From: an uncultured Odoribacter sp.
Lineage (GTDB): Bacteria > Bacteroidota > Bacteroidia > Bacteroidales > Marinifilaceae
Direction of reading: 5' to 3'
Length of the DNA stretch: 18,625 bases
NCBI GenBank assembly: GCA_947176455.1
Contig: CAMWQQ010000013.1
Span: forward strand, 1 to 18,625
Shown piece by piece: positions 7,454 through 14,218 of this stretch. Each line of letters begins with the position of its first letter. Position 1 is the stretch's first letter. The notes under the pieces were generated by a model. It had not been told where the DNA came from. It did no database searches and worked only from the letters and a program-made list of their open reading frames with translations. Both the position numbers and the translations under genes were made by a program.

Positions 7454-8407
7454 TTAAAGTTTTTCTATGTCGCTTGCGTCAAGCCCCGTTGTCGAAACAA
7501 TGACATCCAATGGAAGCCCGAGACCTTTCATTTTATGGGCTATTTGCAATCGTTCTTCAATCTTTCCTTCCGCTATCCCTTCCAGCCTGCCTTCAGCTCT
7601 ACCTTCAGCTATCCCTTCGGCCCTGCCTTCTATTCTTCCCTCTGCTCTTCCTTCAAGCCTTCCTTCTGCTTTGCCCTCTATCCAGCCCGTTTCTATCACA
7701 CTTTTTTGATAACGAATCGCCTCCAGTTCTCTGTAATAGGCTTGTTTTTCATCCGAACTCAAGGCATCGACTTTTAGTCGTTCCCGGGCTTCCGGTAAGC
7801 CTTTTGCCGTAGCGTTTTTATCTATCTGACCTGTTTTCAGAAATTGAATCCACTCATCCAAAGGCGTGTTGGCTATCTGGTCGAACTCGTTGACCCGAAG
7901 CACATAATATTCCGGGAAAAGGTCACCGGCCTCTTTGCCCACGAACAATTCCCGCTGTTGGACAGACAAATGCAAAATATCCTCCGGATTGTGCAATCCC
8001 CGGAAAAAAGTTTTCCCGTGGTACACGTAATCTTTCCCTTGTCCCAAATCGAAATAAACGATATTAATGGAATACACTTTCCGTATCTTGCTATATGCGT
8101 CCCCTAGACCGATGTACTCTGAAATCGTTTTGGACACCCCGTATAACATCCGGTGAAAATAATCCAATTCCCTGTTGTTCTGCACTTCGATAATTAGCAG
8201 TTCCCCGTTCGTATTTTCAACCAGGATATCTGCCCGGTTGAACTTATCCAGCGCGTCCGTCTGATTTGACTCGCTTTCAAGGAACTTGCAGATACGAATA
8301 TCCTCCTCCAAAAGAGTGGATAAAAACCCTTCCAAGACCACGTAATTGCTCTTGTCCCGAAGCAACCGTTTCATTGCCCAATCGAAGTGGATTAAATTCG
8401 TGCCCAT
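7454..8407 (-). CDS. Rpn-family PD-(D/E)XK nuclease (putative transposase family) with EGxx repeat tail
   Basis: This 317-aa protein starts with HFDWAMKRLLRDK, close to the 'DxxFKxlF' opening of Rpn/PDDEXK_2 proteins. The nuclease core follows: Asp60 in NRADILVEN and Glu74-x-Gln76 in LLIIEVQNN, then the FHRMLYGVSK helix. E. coli Rpn proteins are DNA endonucleases that promote recombination, and some act in phage defence. The C-terminal part has a charged helix and then ten tetrapeptide repeats of E-G-x-x, closed by EERLQIAHKMKGLG and a short DVIVSTTGLDASDIEKL segment. ATG 8407 was chosen because the longer frame needs a TTG that overlaps the promoter. It has a good promoter of its own and is followed after 32 bases by pgk. 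The ends of a transposon are not visible. Confidence 0.88.
   Translation of the reverse strand: MGTNLIHFDWAMKRLLRDKSNYVVLEGFLSTLLEEDIRICKFLESESNQTDALDKFNRADILVENTNGELLIIEVQNNRELDYFHRMLYGVSKTISEYIGLGDAYSKIRKVYSINIVYFDLGQGKDYVYHGKTFFRGLHNPEDILHLSVQQRELFVGKEAGDLFPEYYVLRVNEFDQIANTPLDEWIQFLKTGQIDKNATAKGLPEARERLKVDALSSDEKQAYYRELEAIRYQKSVIETGWIEGKAEGRLEGRAEGRIEGRAEGIAEGRAEGRLEGIAEGKIEERLQIAHKMKGLGLPLDVIVSTTGLDASDIEKL
7559..7678 (-). repeat. Ten 12-bp tandem repeats encoding (EGxx)10
   Basis: The stretch is exactly 120 bases, ten in-frame 12-base units in the 3' part of the Rpn gene. Each unit encodes Glu-Gly followed by two of K/R/I and A/L/I. The units are degenerate at the DNA level (GAA/GAG, GGC/GGA/GGG) but keep a strong purine-rich pattern on the coding strand. 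Gain or loss of units would leave the frame intact, so the tail length could vary between strains. Confidence 0.92.
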
Positions 8408-8431
8408 AACATTTGGTGTCGGATTACTCAA

Positions 8432-8463
8432 CAAAGATATGAATAAGTGAGGGCAAAAACAAA
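8432..8463 (-). promoter_or_regulatory. Bacteroidales-type promoter for the Rpn nuclease gene
   Basis: On the - strand TTTG (8463-8460) is followed after 20 bases by TATCTTTG (8439-8432), which matches TAnnTTTG fully. Transcription would start near 8428, leaving a leader of about 20 bases before ATG 8407. Confidence 0.65.
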
Positions 8464-8519
8464 TTTATTTGTTTTTGCTTATCTTATATAGCCAGATGAG
8501 GTATCTTCGGAGATATTGC

Positions 8520-8527
8520 TATATTTG
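8520..8527 (+). promoter_or_regulatory. Candidate -7 element upstream of tadA
   Basis: TATATTTG fits TAnnTTTG exactly and lies about 90 bases before tadA. No TTTG is found 19 to 21 bases upstream of it, so only half of the promoter is supported. The 210 bases between the Rpn gene and tadA hold this element, the Rpn promoter and otherwise AT-rich sequence with no further gene. Confidence 0.35.
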
Positions 8528-8617
8528 TTGAACGAAACGGATGAAAACGATGCAGAATGGTTATTTGTTTTTCAATGAAATCCGAATAATTAAAGGGAAG
8601 GTGTAAATGATATTAGT

Positions 8618-9052
8618 ATGGATGCTTATGAGCAATATATGCAGTTGGCTTTGAACGAGGCGGTCAAGGCGGCGGAAGAGGGGGAAATCCCTGTTGGGGC
8701 GATAGTGGTATGCAAGGGCAAGATTATCGCTCGGGCGCATAATGAAACGGAGAAACTGAACGACGTCACTGCCCACGCGGAAATGTTGGCAACCACAATG
8801 GCAAGCGCCTATTTGGGAGGGAAGTACTTGAACGAATGTACCTTGTATGTGACGTTGGAACCCTGCGTGATGTGTGCTGGTGCACTTGCCTGGGCGCAAT
8901 TGGGAGAATTGGTCATTGGAGCATCAGACCCTCACCGGGGGTATTCCCGTTTAAGTCCTGCTGTCTTGCATCCCCGGACGAAAATCACCACAGGCGTATT
9001 AGCTGAGAAATGCGGTGAGCTGGTCAGACAATTTTTCCAGTCCAAAAGATGA
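8618..9052 (+). CDS. tadA: tRNA-specific adenosine deaminase
   Basis: This 144-aa zinc enzyme converts adenosine to inosine at the wobble position of tRNA-Arg(ACG), which lets one tRNA read several arginine codons. The zinc and catalytic residues are visible: His53-Ala-Glu55 in TAHAEML, and Cys83 and Cys86 in LEPCVMCAGAL. The N-terminal helix (YMQLALNEAVKAAEEGEIPVG) and length match bacterial TadA, which acts as a dimer. ATG 8618 is the first in-frame start; an ATG at 8607 is in another frame. The gene stands alone on the + strand and converges with aroA, 23 bases between stops, with no terminator visible in the gap. Confidence 0.96.
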   Translation: MDAYEQYMQLALNEAVKAAEEGEIPVGAIVVCKGKIIARAHNETEKLNDVTAHAEMLATTMASAYLGGKYLNECTLYVTLEPCVMCAGALAWAQLGELVIGASDPHRGYSRLSPAVLHPRTKITTGVLAEKCGELVRQFFQSKR

Positions 9053-9075
9053 GAAATCTAAGCTGAAAGAGCCAA

Positions 9076-10287
9076 TCAACATCCGGTTAACCGGTTTAAT
9101 TCCTCCCAATATCCAGGGAAGGATTTGGTCACGACTTCTTTGTTCCGAATGACCAGGTCGGGATATTTCAATGTTGCCGGAGCGAAAGCCATAGCCATAC
9201 GGTGGTCGTGGTAAGTGTGGATTTCCGGATGTGTGTCCGGCGGGTTCTTTGCTCCTTTCCAAAGCAATTGGTTGTCCTCGTCCGTTTCCAGGAGATATCC
9301 CAACTTGGTCAGTTCTGTTGTCAGGGCGGTTATCCGGTCTGTTTCTTTAATCCTTAATGTTTCCACTCCGCTGAAACGAAACGGTATGTCGTTCAGACAA
9401 CAAGCTACTGCGAATGATTGAACCAGGTCCGGCATTTCTACAAAGTCGTATTCCAGATAGGATATTTGCGGTTGACGACTTTTGGTCAATATTGCTTCGT
9501 TTCCGGCAAACCGGGTTGTGATGCCCAGTCTTTCCCATACTTCGATTTGTCGGGCGTCTCCTTGTACGCTGTCGGACTGCAGACCCGAGAGCCGGATTTC
9601 TCCGTGGTCGGCAATCGCCAGCAACTCATAAAAATAAGAAGCGGCGCTCCAGTCTGCTTCTACTCGGAACGGGACTGGTTTGTAGGGTATGGGAGCGACC
9701 CGAACCGATGCTCCTTCCCGTGTCACTTCGGCTCCGAAATGGCGCATAATGCGGAGGGTCATATCGATGTAAGAACCGGATACGATTTTCCCAGTCAACT
9801 GGAGGGTCAGGCCTTTTTCCATATACGGTGCTATCATCATCAGTGCTGATATGTACTGACTGCTAACTGATGCTGGCATTTCCAGTGTTCCGCCCATCAG
9901 CAAGGAACCGGAAATCCGCAGAGGAGGGAACCCGTCTTTCTCCAAATATTCGATTTTTGCCCCCAAATGTTTCAGAGCCTCTACCAGAATCCCTATCGGT
10001 CGTTGCTTCATCCGTTCGGAACCTGTGATTTCCCATTCTCCGGAAGTGCGGGCGAGAAAGGCGGTTAGAAAACGCATCGCCGTCCCTGCCTGCCCGACGT
10101 CAAAGCAGTGACTATCCGAATGCAAAGCCCGGAACAGGGTGTTCGTGTCGTCGCAGTCGGACAGGTTTTCAATGGACCACTCTCCGTTTGCCAGGGCGTG
10201 GATGAGCAATGCCCGGTTGGAGATACTTTTGGAAGCAGGCAGATTTACCTGGCCATTTATCCGTTTGCTATCGAAATCGAGGGGCAT
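9076..10287 (-). CDS. aroA: 5-enolpyruvylshikimate-3-phosphate synthase
   Basis: This 403-aa enzyme joins shikimate-3-phosphate and phosphoenolpyruvate in the shikimate pathway to aromatic amino acids. The substrate-binding segment PASKSISNRA holds Lys20, Ser21 and Arg25. Further motifs are GQAGTAMRFL (65-74), the MPDLVQSFAVA catalytic-Asp segment, RIKETDRI, YHDHRMAMA and KEVVTKSFPGYWEEL. The length is slightly below the 427 residues of E. coli AroA. Where E. coli has Pro101 in GTAMRP, this enzyme has Phe73, and Gln66 replaces Asn94. The start codon lies 3 bases after the aroB stop, so the two genes are clearly co-transcribed. Confidence 0.96.
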   Translation of the reverse strand: MPLDFDSKRINGQVNLPASKSISNRALLIHALANGEWSIENLSDCDDTNTLFRALHSDSHCFDVGQAGTAMRFLTAFLARTSGEWEITGSERMKQRPIGILVEALKHLGAKIEYLEKDGFPPLRISGSLLMGGTLEMPASVSSQYISALMMIAPYMEKGLTLQLTGKIVSGSYIDMTLRIMRHFGAEVTREGASVRVAPIPYKPVPFRVEADWSAASYFYELLAIADHGEIRLSGLQSDSVQGDARQIEVWERLGITTRFAGNEAILTKSRQPQISYLEYDFVEMPDLVQSFAVACCLNDIPFRFSGVETLRIKETDRITALTTELTKLGYLLETDEDNQLLWKGAKNPPDTHPEIHTYHDHRMAMAFAPATLKYPDLVIRNKEVVTKSFPGYWEELNRLTGC

Positions 10288-10290
10288 ATT

Positions 10291-11328
10291 TTAGATTTGT
10301 TCCAACGCTTCCAGAATCTCTTCCCGTCTGCAATATTGGTTGATTTCCACTTCCCCGGGGCGACTTAGTAACGTAAAGTTCGCTCCCTCGTGTTCGTTTT
10401 TCTTGTCATACAGCATCAATTCGTAGAGTCCGTCTGGTTCACCGACGGGGTGATAGACCGGATATTTTTCCCGAATAAATGCCTTGACGGTTTCGTAGTA
10501 CTTGGGGTCGAATCCCATTTTTTTGACGGAAAGATAGAGTTCGGCAATCAATCCGTAGGTGACGGCGTCACCGTGATAAATCTCAAGGCCTTTTTTTATG
10601 GCAATGCTTTCAATGGCGTGTCCCACGGTATGTCCCAGGTTCAATGCCTTGCGCAACCCCTTTTCGTTCGGGTCTTCCGTGACAATGGCGGATTTCACGG
10701 CGACCGACTCTTGGATGAGTGGCAGGAAATCCTCTTGGGCGACCTGTGACAAGTCCGTTGCCATAATTTCTGCCAGATGCTTTTCCCCTGACAGCAGGGC
10801 GTGTTTTAGCATTTCGGCGAATCCGGACAATATCTGGCGCGGGGGCAGTGTCTCTAGGAAATGATTGTCAATGATGACCCATTCCGGTAACGAGAAGGTT
10901 CCGATGTCGTTTTTTAAGCCGTCAAAGTTGATGCCGGTTTTTCCGCCCAGGGATGCATCCACTTGCGCCAACAATGTGGTGGGAACGTTTAGAAAACGGA
11001 TACCGCGTTTGAAACAGGCGGCGGCAAATCCGCCGATGTCGGTAATCACGCCCCCACCGATATTCACCAGCACGGCGTTGCGACGGGCTCCGCAGGACGA
11101 TAACTGATGCCAGATTAGCGCGACATTGTCCAGGCATTTATTGTGTTCTCCCTCTGCGATGGTGATGACGTGTTCTCCGGGCACGTATCCCATATTCAAA
11201 TGTTCCATACAGTAGTTTCGGCTGTTGTTGTCCACCAGTACGAAAATATCCGAGGCGGGGATGTGCTCCAGCTTGCTCCTTAACGTCGCGTTGGCGTCTC
11301 TGGTAAAAACGATATGGTTCATCTGCAT
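10291..11328 (-). CDS. aroB: 3-dehydroquinate synthase
   Basis: This 345-aa enzyme is NAD- and zinc-dependent and cyclises DAHP to 3-dehydroquinate, the second step of the shikimate pathway. Motifs are EGEHNKCLDNVA, the NAD site NIGGGVITDIGGFAAACFKR, VPTTLLAQVDASLGGKTGIN and the zinc ligands Glu172 (GFAEMLKHAL), His233 (NLGHTVGHAIE) and His252 (YHGDAV). The frame stays open upstream to ATG 11361, but that start would lie upstream of the -7 promoter element, so it is excluded. ATG 11328 or ATG 11322 are the realistic starts. aroA follows after 3 bases. The other shikimate genes are not in the window. Confidence 0.96.
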   Translation of the reverse strand: MQMNHIVFTRDANATLRSKLEHIPASDIFVLVDNNSRNYCMEHLNMGYVPGEHVITIAEGEHNKCLDNVALIWHQLSSCGARRNAVLVNIGGGVITDIGGFAAACFKRGIRFLNVPTTLLAQVDASLGGKTGINFDGLKNDIGTFSLPEWVIIDNHFLETLPPRQILSGFAEMLKHALLSGEKHLAEIMATDLSQVAQEDFLPLIQESVAVKSAIVTEDPNEKGLRKALNLGHTVGHAIESIAIKKGLEIYHGDAVTYGLIAELYLSVKKMGFDPKYYETVKAFIREKYPVYHPVGEPDGLYELMLYDKKNEHEGANFTLLSRPGEVEINQYCRREEILEALEQI

Positions 11329-11338
11329 AAAATTTTGA

Positions 11339-11369
11339 CAAATGTAAAAAGTAAATTTCATATCTCAAA
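11339..11369 (-). promoter_or_regulatory. Bacteroidales-type promoter for aroB-aroA
   Basis: On the - strand TTTG (11369-11366) precedes TACATTTG (11346-11339) by exactly 19 bases, a full consensus match. The expected start point is near 11335. That leaves a leader of about 7 bases to ATG 11328 or 13 to ATG 11322. The rest of the 178 bases between aroB and dprA is AT-rich; no convincing dprA promoter was found, only weak elements such as TAAATTTA at 11473-11480. Confidence 0.7.
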
Positions 11370-11506
11370 ATCAGTGCATTGGGGAGATTGTCCGCTTCCC
11401 TGTTGAATTTGTCTGGTGTGCTTTTACGATAACCGTATCTTCCTGCTGATTGGTTGTTTGCATAAAATTTCGTAAATTTATCAAACAAACTTTATCACAA
11501 TTTTGT

Positions 11507-12625
11507 ATGAAAGTCGTCAGTTCAGTCCGGACGGAGGTTGCGGTTAGCTGTATTCCTCGGCTAAACAGCCGTTTTTGTCTCCCTTTGTTTGAAAGATGCG
11601 GGGGTATGGAAGGTTTTTTCCTGGAAAGTGACAGGGCGTTGGATGCCATTTATCGGGAACTGGGTATTTCCGCTCGTCTGTTCGACCGTCAGAAGGCGCT
11701 TCGGGAGGCGGACAGGGAGTTGGAGCAGATAGACAAGCAGGATATCCGGATTTGTTCTGTGGAAAGCGATGCTTATCCGGAATTGCTCAGGCAATGCGAG
11801 GATGCTCCTTTGGTGTTCTATTACAGGGGCGATATCCGGACTGCCGAAAAAACGATGTCCCTTGCTATTGTGGGTACTCGCCGGGCTTCTGTCAGATGCC
11901 GGGATCAAGTGACAGCGGTTGTGGAGGAACTTGCTCGGACAGGACACGACATTGCCATTGTCAGCGGTCTTGCCTATGGCATTGATGTTGCGGCGCATCG
12001 GGCGAGTTTGCAGTGTGGATTGAGGACATTCGCCGTCTTGGGTCACGGTTTGCATATGATTTATCCGGCTGCTCATAAAAATCTGGCAGACCATATTCTC
12101 CAGACAGGAGGTGCTTTGATTAGCGAGTTCCCTTGTATTTCCTCCGTCCATCCTGGCAATTTCTTGCGTCGCAATCGGATTATTGCTGGAATGTGTCATG
12201 CCACTCTCGTTGCCGAATCGGCAGAAAAGGGAGGGGCGATGTCCACGGCACGGATTGCCGCTTCGTACAACAGGGAGGTAATGGCTTTCCCGGGCAGACC
12301 TGATGATAAGTATTCGGCAGGATGCAACCGACTGATTAAAGAAAATACGGCAGCTCTTGTCGATAATGCCACGGATGTCTTGCATTTGCTCGGAGTTCCG
12401 GTTGCTATCTCCCAGCAGATACCGGAAATACCCGGTTTGTTCGATACGGGAGACAGGGCAGTTGTTTTGATGCAACTGCTTGAAAAGATGGAAGACGCTA
12501 CCGCCGATGAACTCATTCGCTTGACGTCTATGCCGGAAGGTGAGGTGTTCGCCCTTTTGTTGCAGTTGGAACTGGAGGGCAAGGTGTTGGCGTTGCCGGG
12601 GAAACGGTATGCCTTGAGAAATTGA
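11507..12625 (+). CDS. dprA: DNA-processing protein DprA (Smf)
   Basis: This 372-aa cytoplasmic protein binds incoming single-stranded DNA and loads RecA in natural transformation; it is also found in species not known to be competent. A helical SAM/HhH-like N-terminal segment (about 1-75) is followed by the Rossmann-like DprA domain: GTRRAS (123-128), SGLAYGIDVAAH (153-164), SEFP, PGNFLRRNRIIAG (217-229), ESAEKGGAMSTARIA and FPGRPDDKYSAGCNRLI. A short linker leads to a C-terminal winged-helix domain (about 315-372). ATG 11507 was chosen because an earlier in-frame start would be TTG 11450. It is divergent from aroB; no other competence genes are in the window. Confidence 0.95.
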   Translation: MKVVSSVRTEVAVSCIPRLNSRFCLPLFERCGGMEGFFLESDRALDAIYRELGISARLFDRQKALREADRELEQIDKQDIRICSVESDAYPELLRQCEDAPLVFYYRGDIRTAEKTMSLAIVGTRRASVRCRDQVTAVVEELARTGHDIAIVSGLAYGIDVAAHRASLQCGLRTFAVLGHGLHMIYPAAHKNLADHILQTGGALISEFPCISSVHPGNFLRRNRIIAGMCHATLVAESAEKGGAMSTARIAASYNREVMAFPGRPDDKYSAGCNRLIKENTAALVDNATDVLHLLGVPVAISQQIPEIPGLFDTGDRAVVLMQLLEKMEDATADELIRLTSMPEGEVFALLLQLELEGKVLALPGKRYALRN

Positions 12626-12653
12626 TGCCTCTGGCGGATGCTTTTGGCGATTT

Positions 12654-12683
12654 ATAACAGATTATCAGCAAGAAGTCTGTTAT
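12654..12683 (+). other. Inverted repeat between dprA and gdhA
   Basis: ATAACAGA (12654-12661) and TCTGTTAT (12676-12683) are exact reverse complements around a 14-base loop. The position, 28 bases after the dprA stop, would suit a terminator, but no T-run follows. It might instead be a protein-binding site upstream of the gdhA promoter. Confidence 0.4.
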
Positions 12684-12740
12684 TGCTATCAATCCGAAGT
12701 TAAAACGGGATTTGTTTGTAAAAAATTAACTGCAAAAAAT

Positions 12741-12770
12741 TTTGATATCGCAAATATTTAGATAATTTTG
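12741..12770 (+). promoter_or_regulatory. Bacteroidales-type promoter for gdhA
   Basis: TTTG (12741-12744) is followed after 18 bases by TAATTTTG (12763-12770), a full TAnnTTTG match. The start point would be near 12774, giving a leader of about 40 AT-rich bases before ATG 12814. Confidence 0.7.
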
Positions 12771-12813
12771 ACCTCCGGAAACGTTTGAACAACTCATAAT
12801 TAAAATTATAGAA

Positions 12814-14148
12814 ATGAGACCAGAAATAAAAGAATTCATGGATGCCTTAAAGGCAAAAACAGTGGGTGAAGTTGAATTTCACCAGGCTGTAGAAGAAGTT
12901 ATTGAGACCGTATGGGATACCTATCAGGCAAATCCGAAATACAAGGCCAATAAGATTCTTGAAAAAATGGTAGAACCTGAAAGAGTCATTATGTTCCGGG
13001 TTCCGTGGATTGATGACAAAGGCGAAGTGCAAATCAACCGCGGTTACCGTGTACAATTCAATAGTGCTATCGGACCGTACAAAGGCGGTTTGCGTTTCCA
13101 CCCGTCCGTAACGCTTGGCGGTTTGAAATTCTTGGGTTTCGAGCAGACTTTCAAGAACTCTCTGACTACGTTGCCTATGGGTGGCGGTAAGGGAGGTTCA
13201 GACTTCAACCCGAAAGGCAAATCAGACAATGAAGTGATGCGTTTCTGCCAGAGCTTTATGACTGAGCTTTGCAAGCACATCGGACCGGATACTGACGTTC
13301 CTGCCGGTGATATCGGCGTTGGCGGACGTGAAATCGGTTATCTGTTCGGACAATACAAGAGAATTCGCAATGAGTTCGTAGGCGTATTGACTGGAAAGAA
13401 CCGGGAATTCGGAGGTTCGCGCGTGCGTCCGGAAGCTACCGGTTACGGTACGGTTTACTTCGCACAGCATATGCTGAAAGAAAAAGGCCAGGACATCAAG
13501 GGCAAGACGGTTGCTATCTCCGGATTCGGTAACGTTGCTTGGGGTGCTGCACAGAAACTCGTTCAGCTGGGTGCCAAACTGGTAACCATTTCAGGACCGG
13601 ACGGATATATCTATGACGAAAAGGGTATTACCCAGGAAGGTGTAGACTATATGCTCGAACTGCGTGCTAGCAACAACGACGTTGTTGAACCGTATGCAAA
13701 GAAATTCGGTGCTAAGTTCTTCGCCAAGAAAAAGCCGTGGGAGGTTAAGTGCGACATCGCATTCCCGTGTGCTATCCAGAATGAATTGAACGAGGACGAT
13801 GCAAAACAATTGGTTGCCAACGGTTGCCAAATGGTTGTTGAAACTTCCAATATGGGATGTACGGCAGAAGCTGTTCGCTATCTGAACTCTCACATTTCTT
13901 TTGCTCCGGGTAAGGCTGCCAATGCCGGTGGTGTTGCCGTATCGGGTCTGGAAATGAGCCAGAACTCTATGCGTTACAGTTGGACGGCTGAAGAAGTTGA
14001 CCAGAAGTTGTCTCAGATTATGAAAGACATCCACGACACTTGCGTTAAGTTCGGTAAGGAAGGCAACAAGATTGACTACGTGAAGGGTGCCAACATCGGT
14101 GGCTTTATCAAAGTGGCTGAGGCTATGTGTGCTCAAGGACACGTGTAA
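12814..14148 (+). CDS. gdhA: Glutamate dehydrogenase, hexameric NADP-type
   Basis: This 444-aa enzyme makes glutamate from 2-oxoglutarate and ammonia, the main nitrogen entry route in many gut Bacteroidales. Substrate residues are Lys90 (GPYKGGLRFHPSV) and catalytic Lys126 in PMGGGKGGSDF, with Asp166 in VPAGDIGVGGREIG. The nucleotide fold shows SGFGNVAWGAA (236-246) and then TISGPDGYIYDEKG, where cofactor choice is set; length and sequence fit the NADP-linked GDH class, but use of NADH cannot be ruled out from sequence. It has its own promoter and terminator and so is a single-gene unit. By eye its codon choice favours C-ending codons (TTC, AAC) more than its neighbours, as expected for high expression. 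Confidence 0.95.
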   Translation: MRPEIKEFMDALKAKTVGEVEFHQAVEEVIETVWDTYQANPKYKANKILEKMVEPERVIMFRVPWIDDKGEVQINRGYRVQFNSAIGPYKGGLRFHPSVTLGGLKFLGFEQTFKNSLTTLPMGGGKGGSDFNPKGKSDNEVMRFCQSFMTELCKHIGPDTDVPAGDIGVGGREIGYLFGQYKRIRNEFVGVLTGKNREFGGSRVRPEATGYGTVYFAQHMLKEKGQDIKGKTVAISGFGNVAWGAAQKLVQLGAKLVTISGPDGYIYDEKGITQEGVDYMLELRASNNDVVEPYAKKFGAKFFAKKKPWEVKCDIAFPCAIQNELNEDDAKQLVANGCQMVVETSNMGCTAEAVRYLNSHISFAPGKAANAGGVAVSGLEMSQNSMRYSWTAEEVDQKLSQIMKDIHDTCVKFGKEGNKIDYVKGANIGGFIKVAEAMCAQGHV

Positions 14149-14178
14149 TTGAGCATAAACTTTTGCTTACATAACGAA

Positions 14179-14216
14179 AACCGGCGGACTTTTACAGTCT
14201 GCCGGTTCTTTTTTTT
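14179..14216 (+). terminator. Rho-independent terminator of gdhA
   Basis: AACCGGCGGACT (14179-14190) pairs with AGTCTGCCGGTT (14196-14207), 12 bp with one G-U pair, around a 5-base loop. A run of eight T follows (14209-14216). It begins 30 bases after the gdhA stop. On the other strand the hairpin ends in only four T but could also serve the convergent thioredoxin-family gene. Confidence 0.92.
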
Positions 14217-14218
14217 CG

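Noticed and set aside
7559..7678. Regular short repeats as a possible CRISPR array
   Set aside because: The period is 12 bases, with no spacers, and the repeats are in frame within a protein-coding tail.
9083..9094. 12-bp palindrome CCGGTTAACCGG near the aroA stop
   Set aside because: It lies in the aroA coding sequence, has no T-run and is short enough to be expected by chance.
11450..11506. Longer DprA N-terminus from TTG 11450
   Set aside because: The extra 19 residues do not resemble DprA and the intergenic sequence is AT-rich; ATG 11507 is the natural start.
11561..12475. Open frame of 304 codons on the - strand
   Set aside because: It is antisense to dprA, whose motifs are complete; the product shows no domain.
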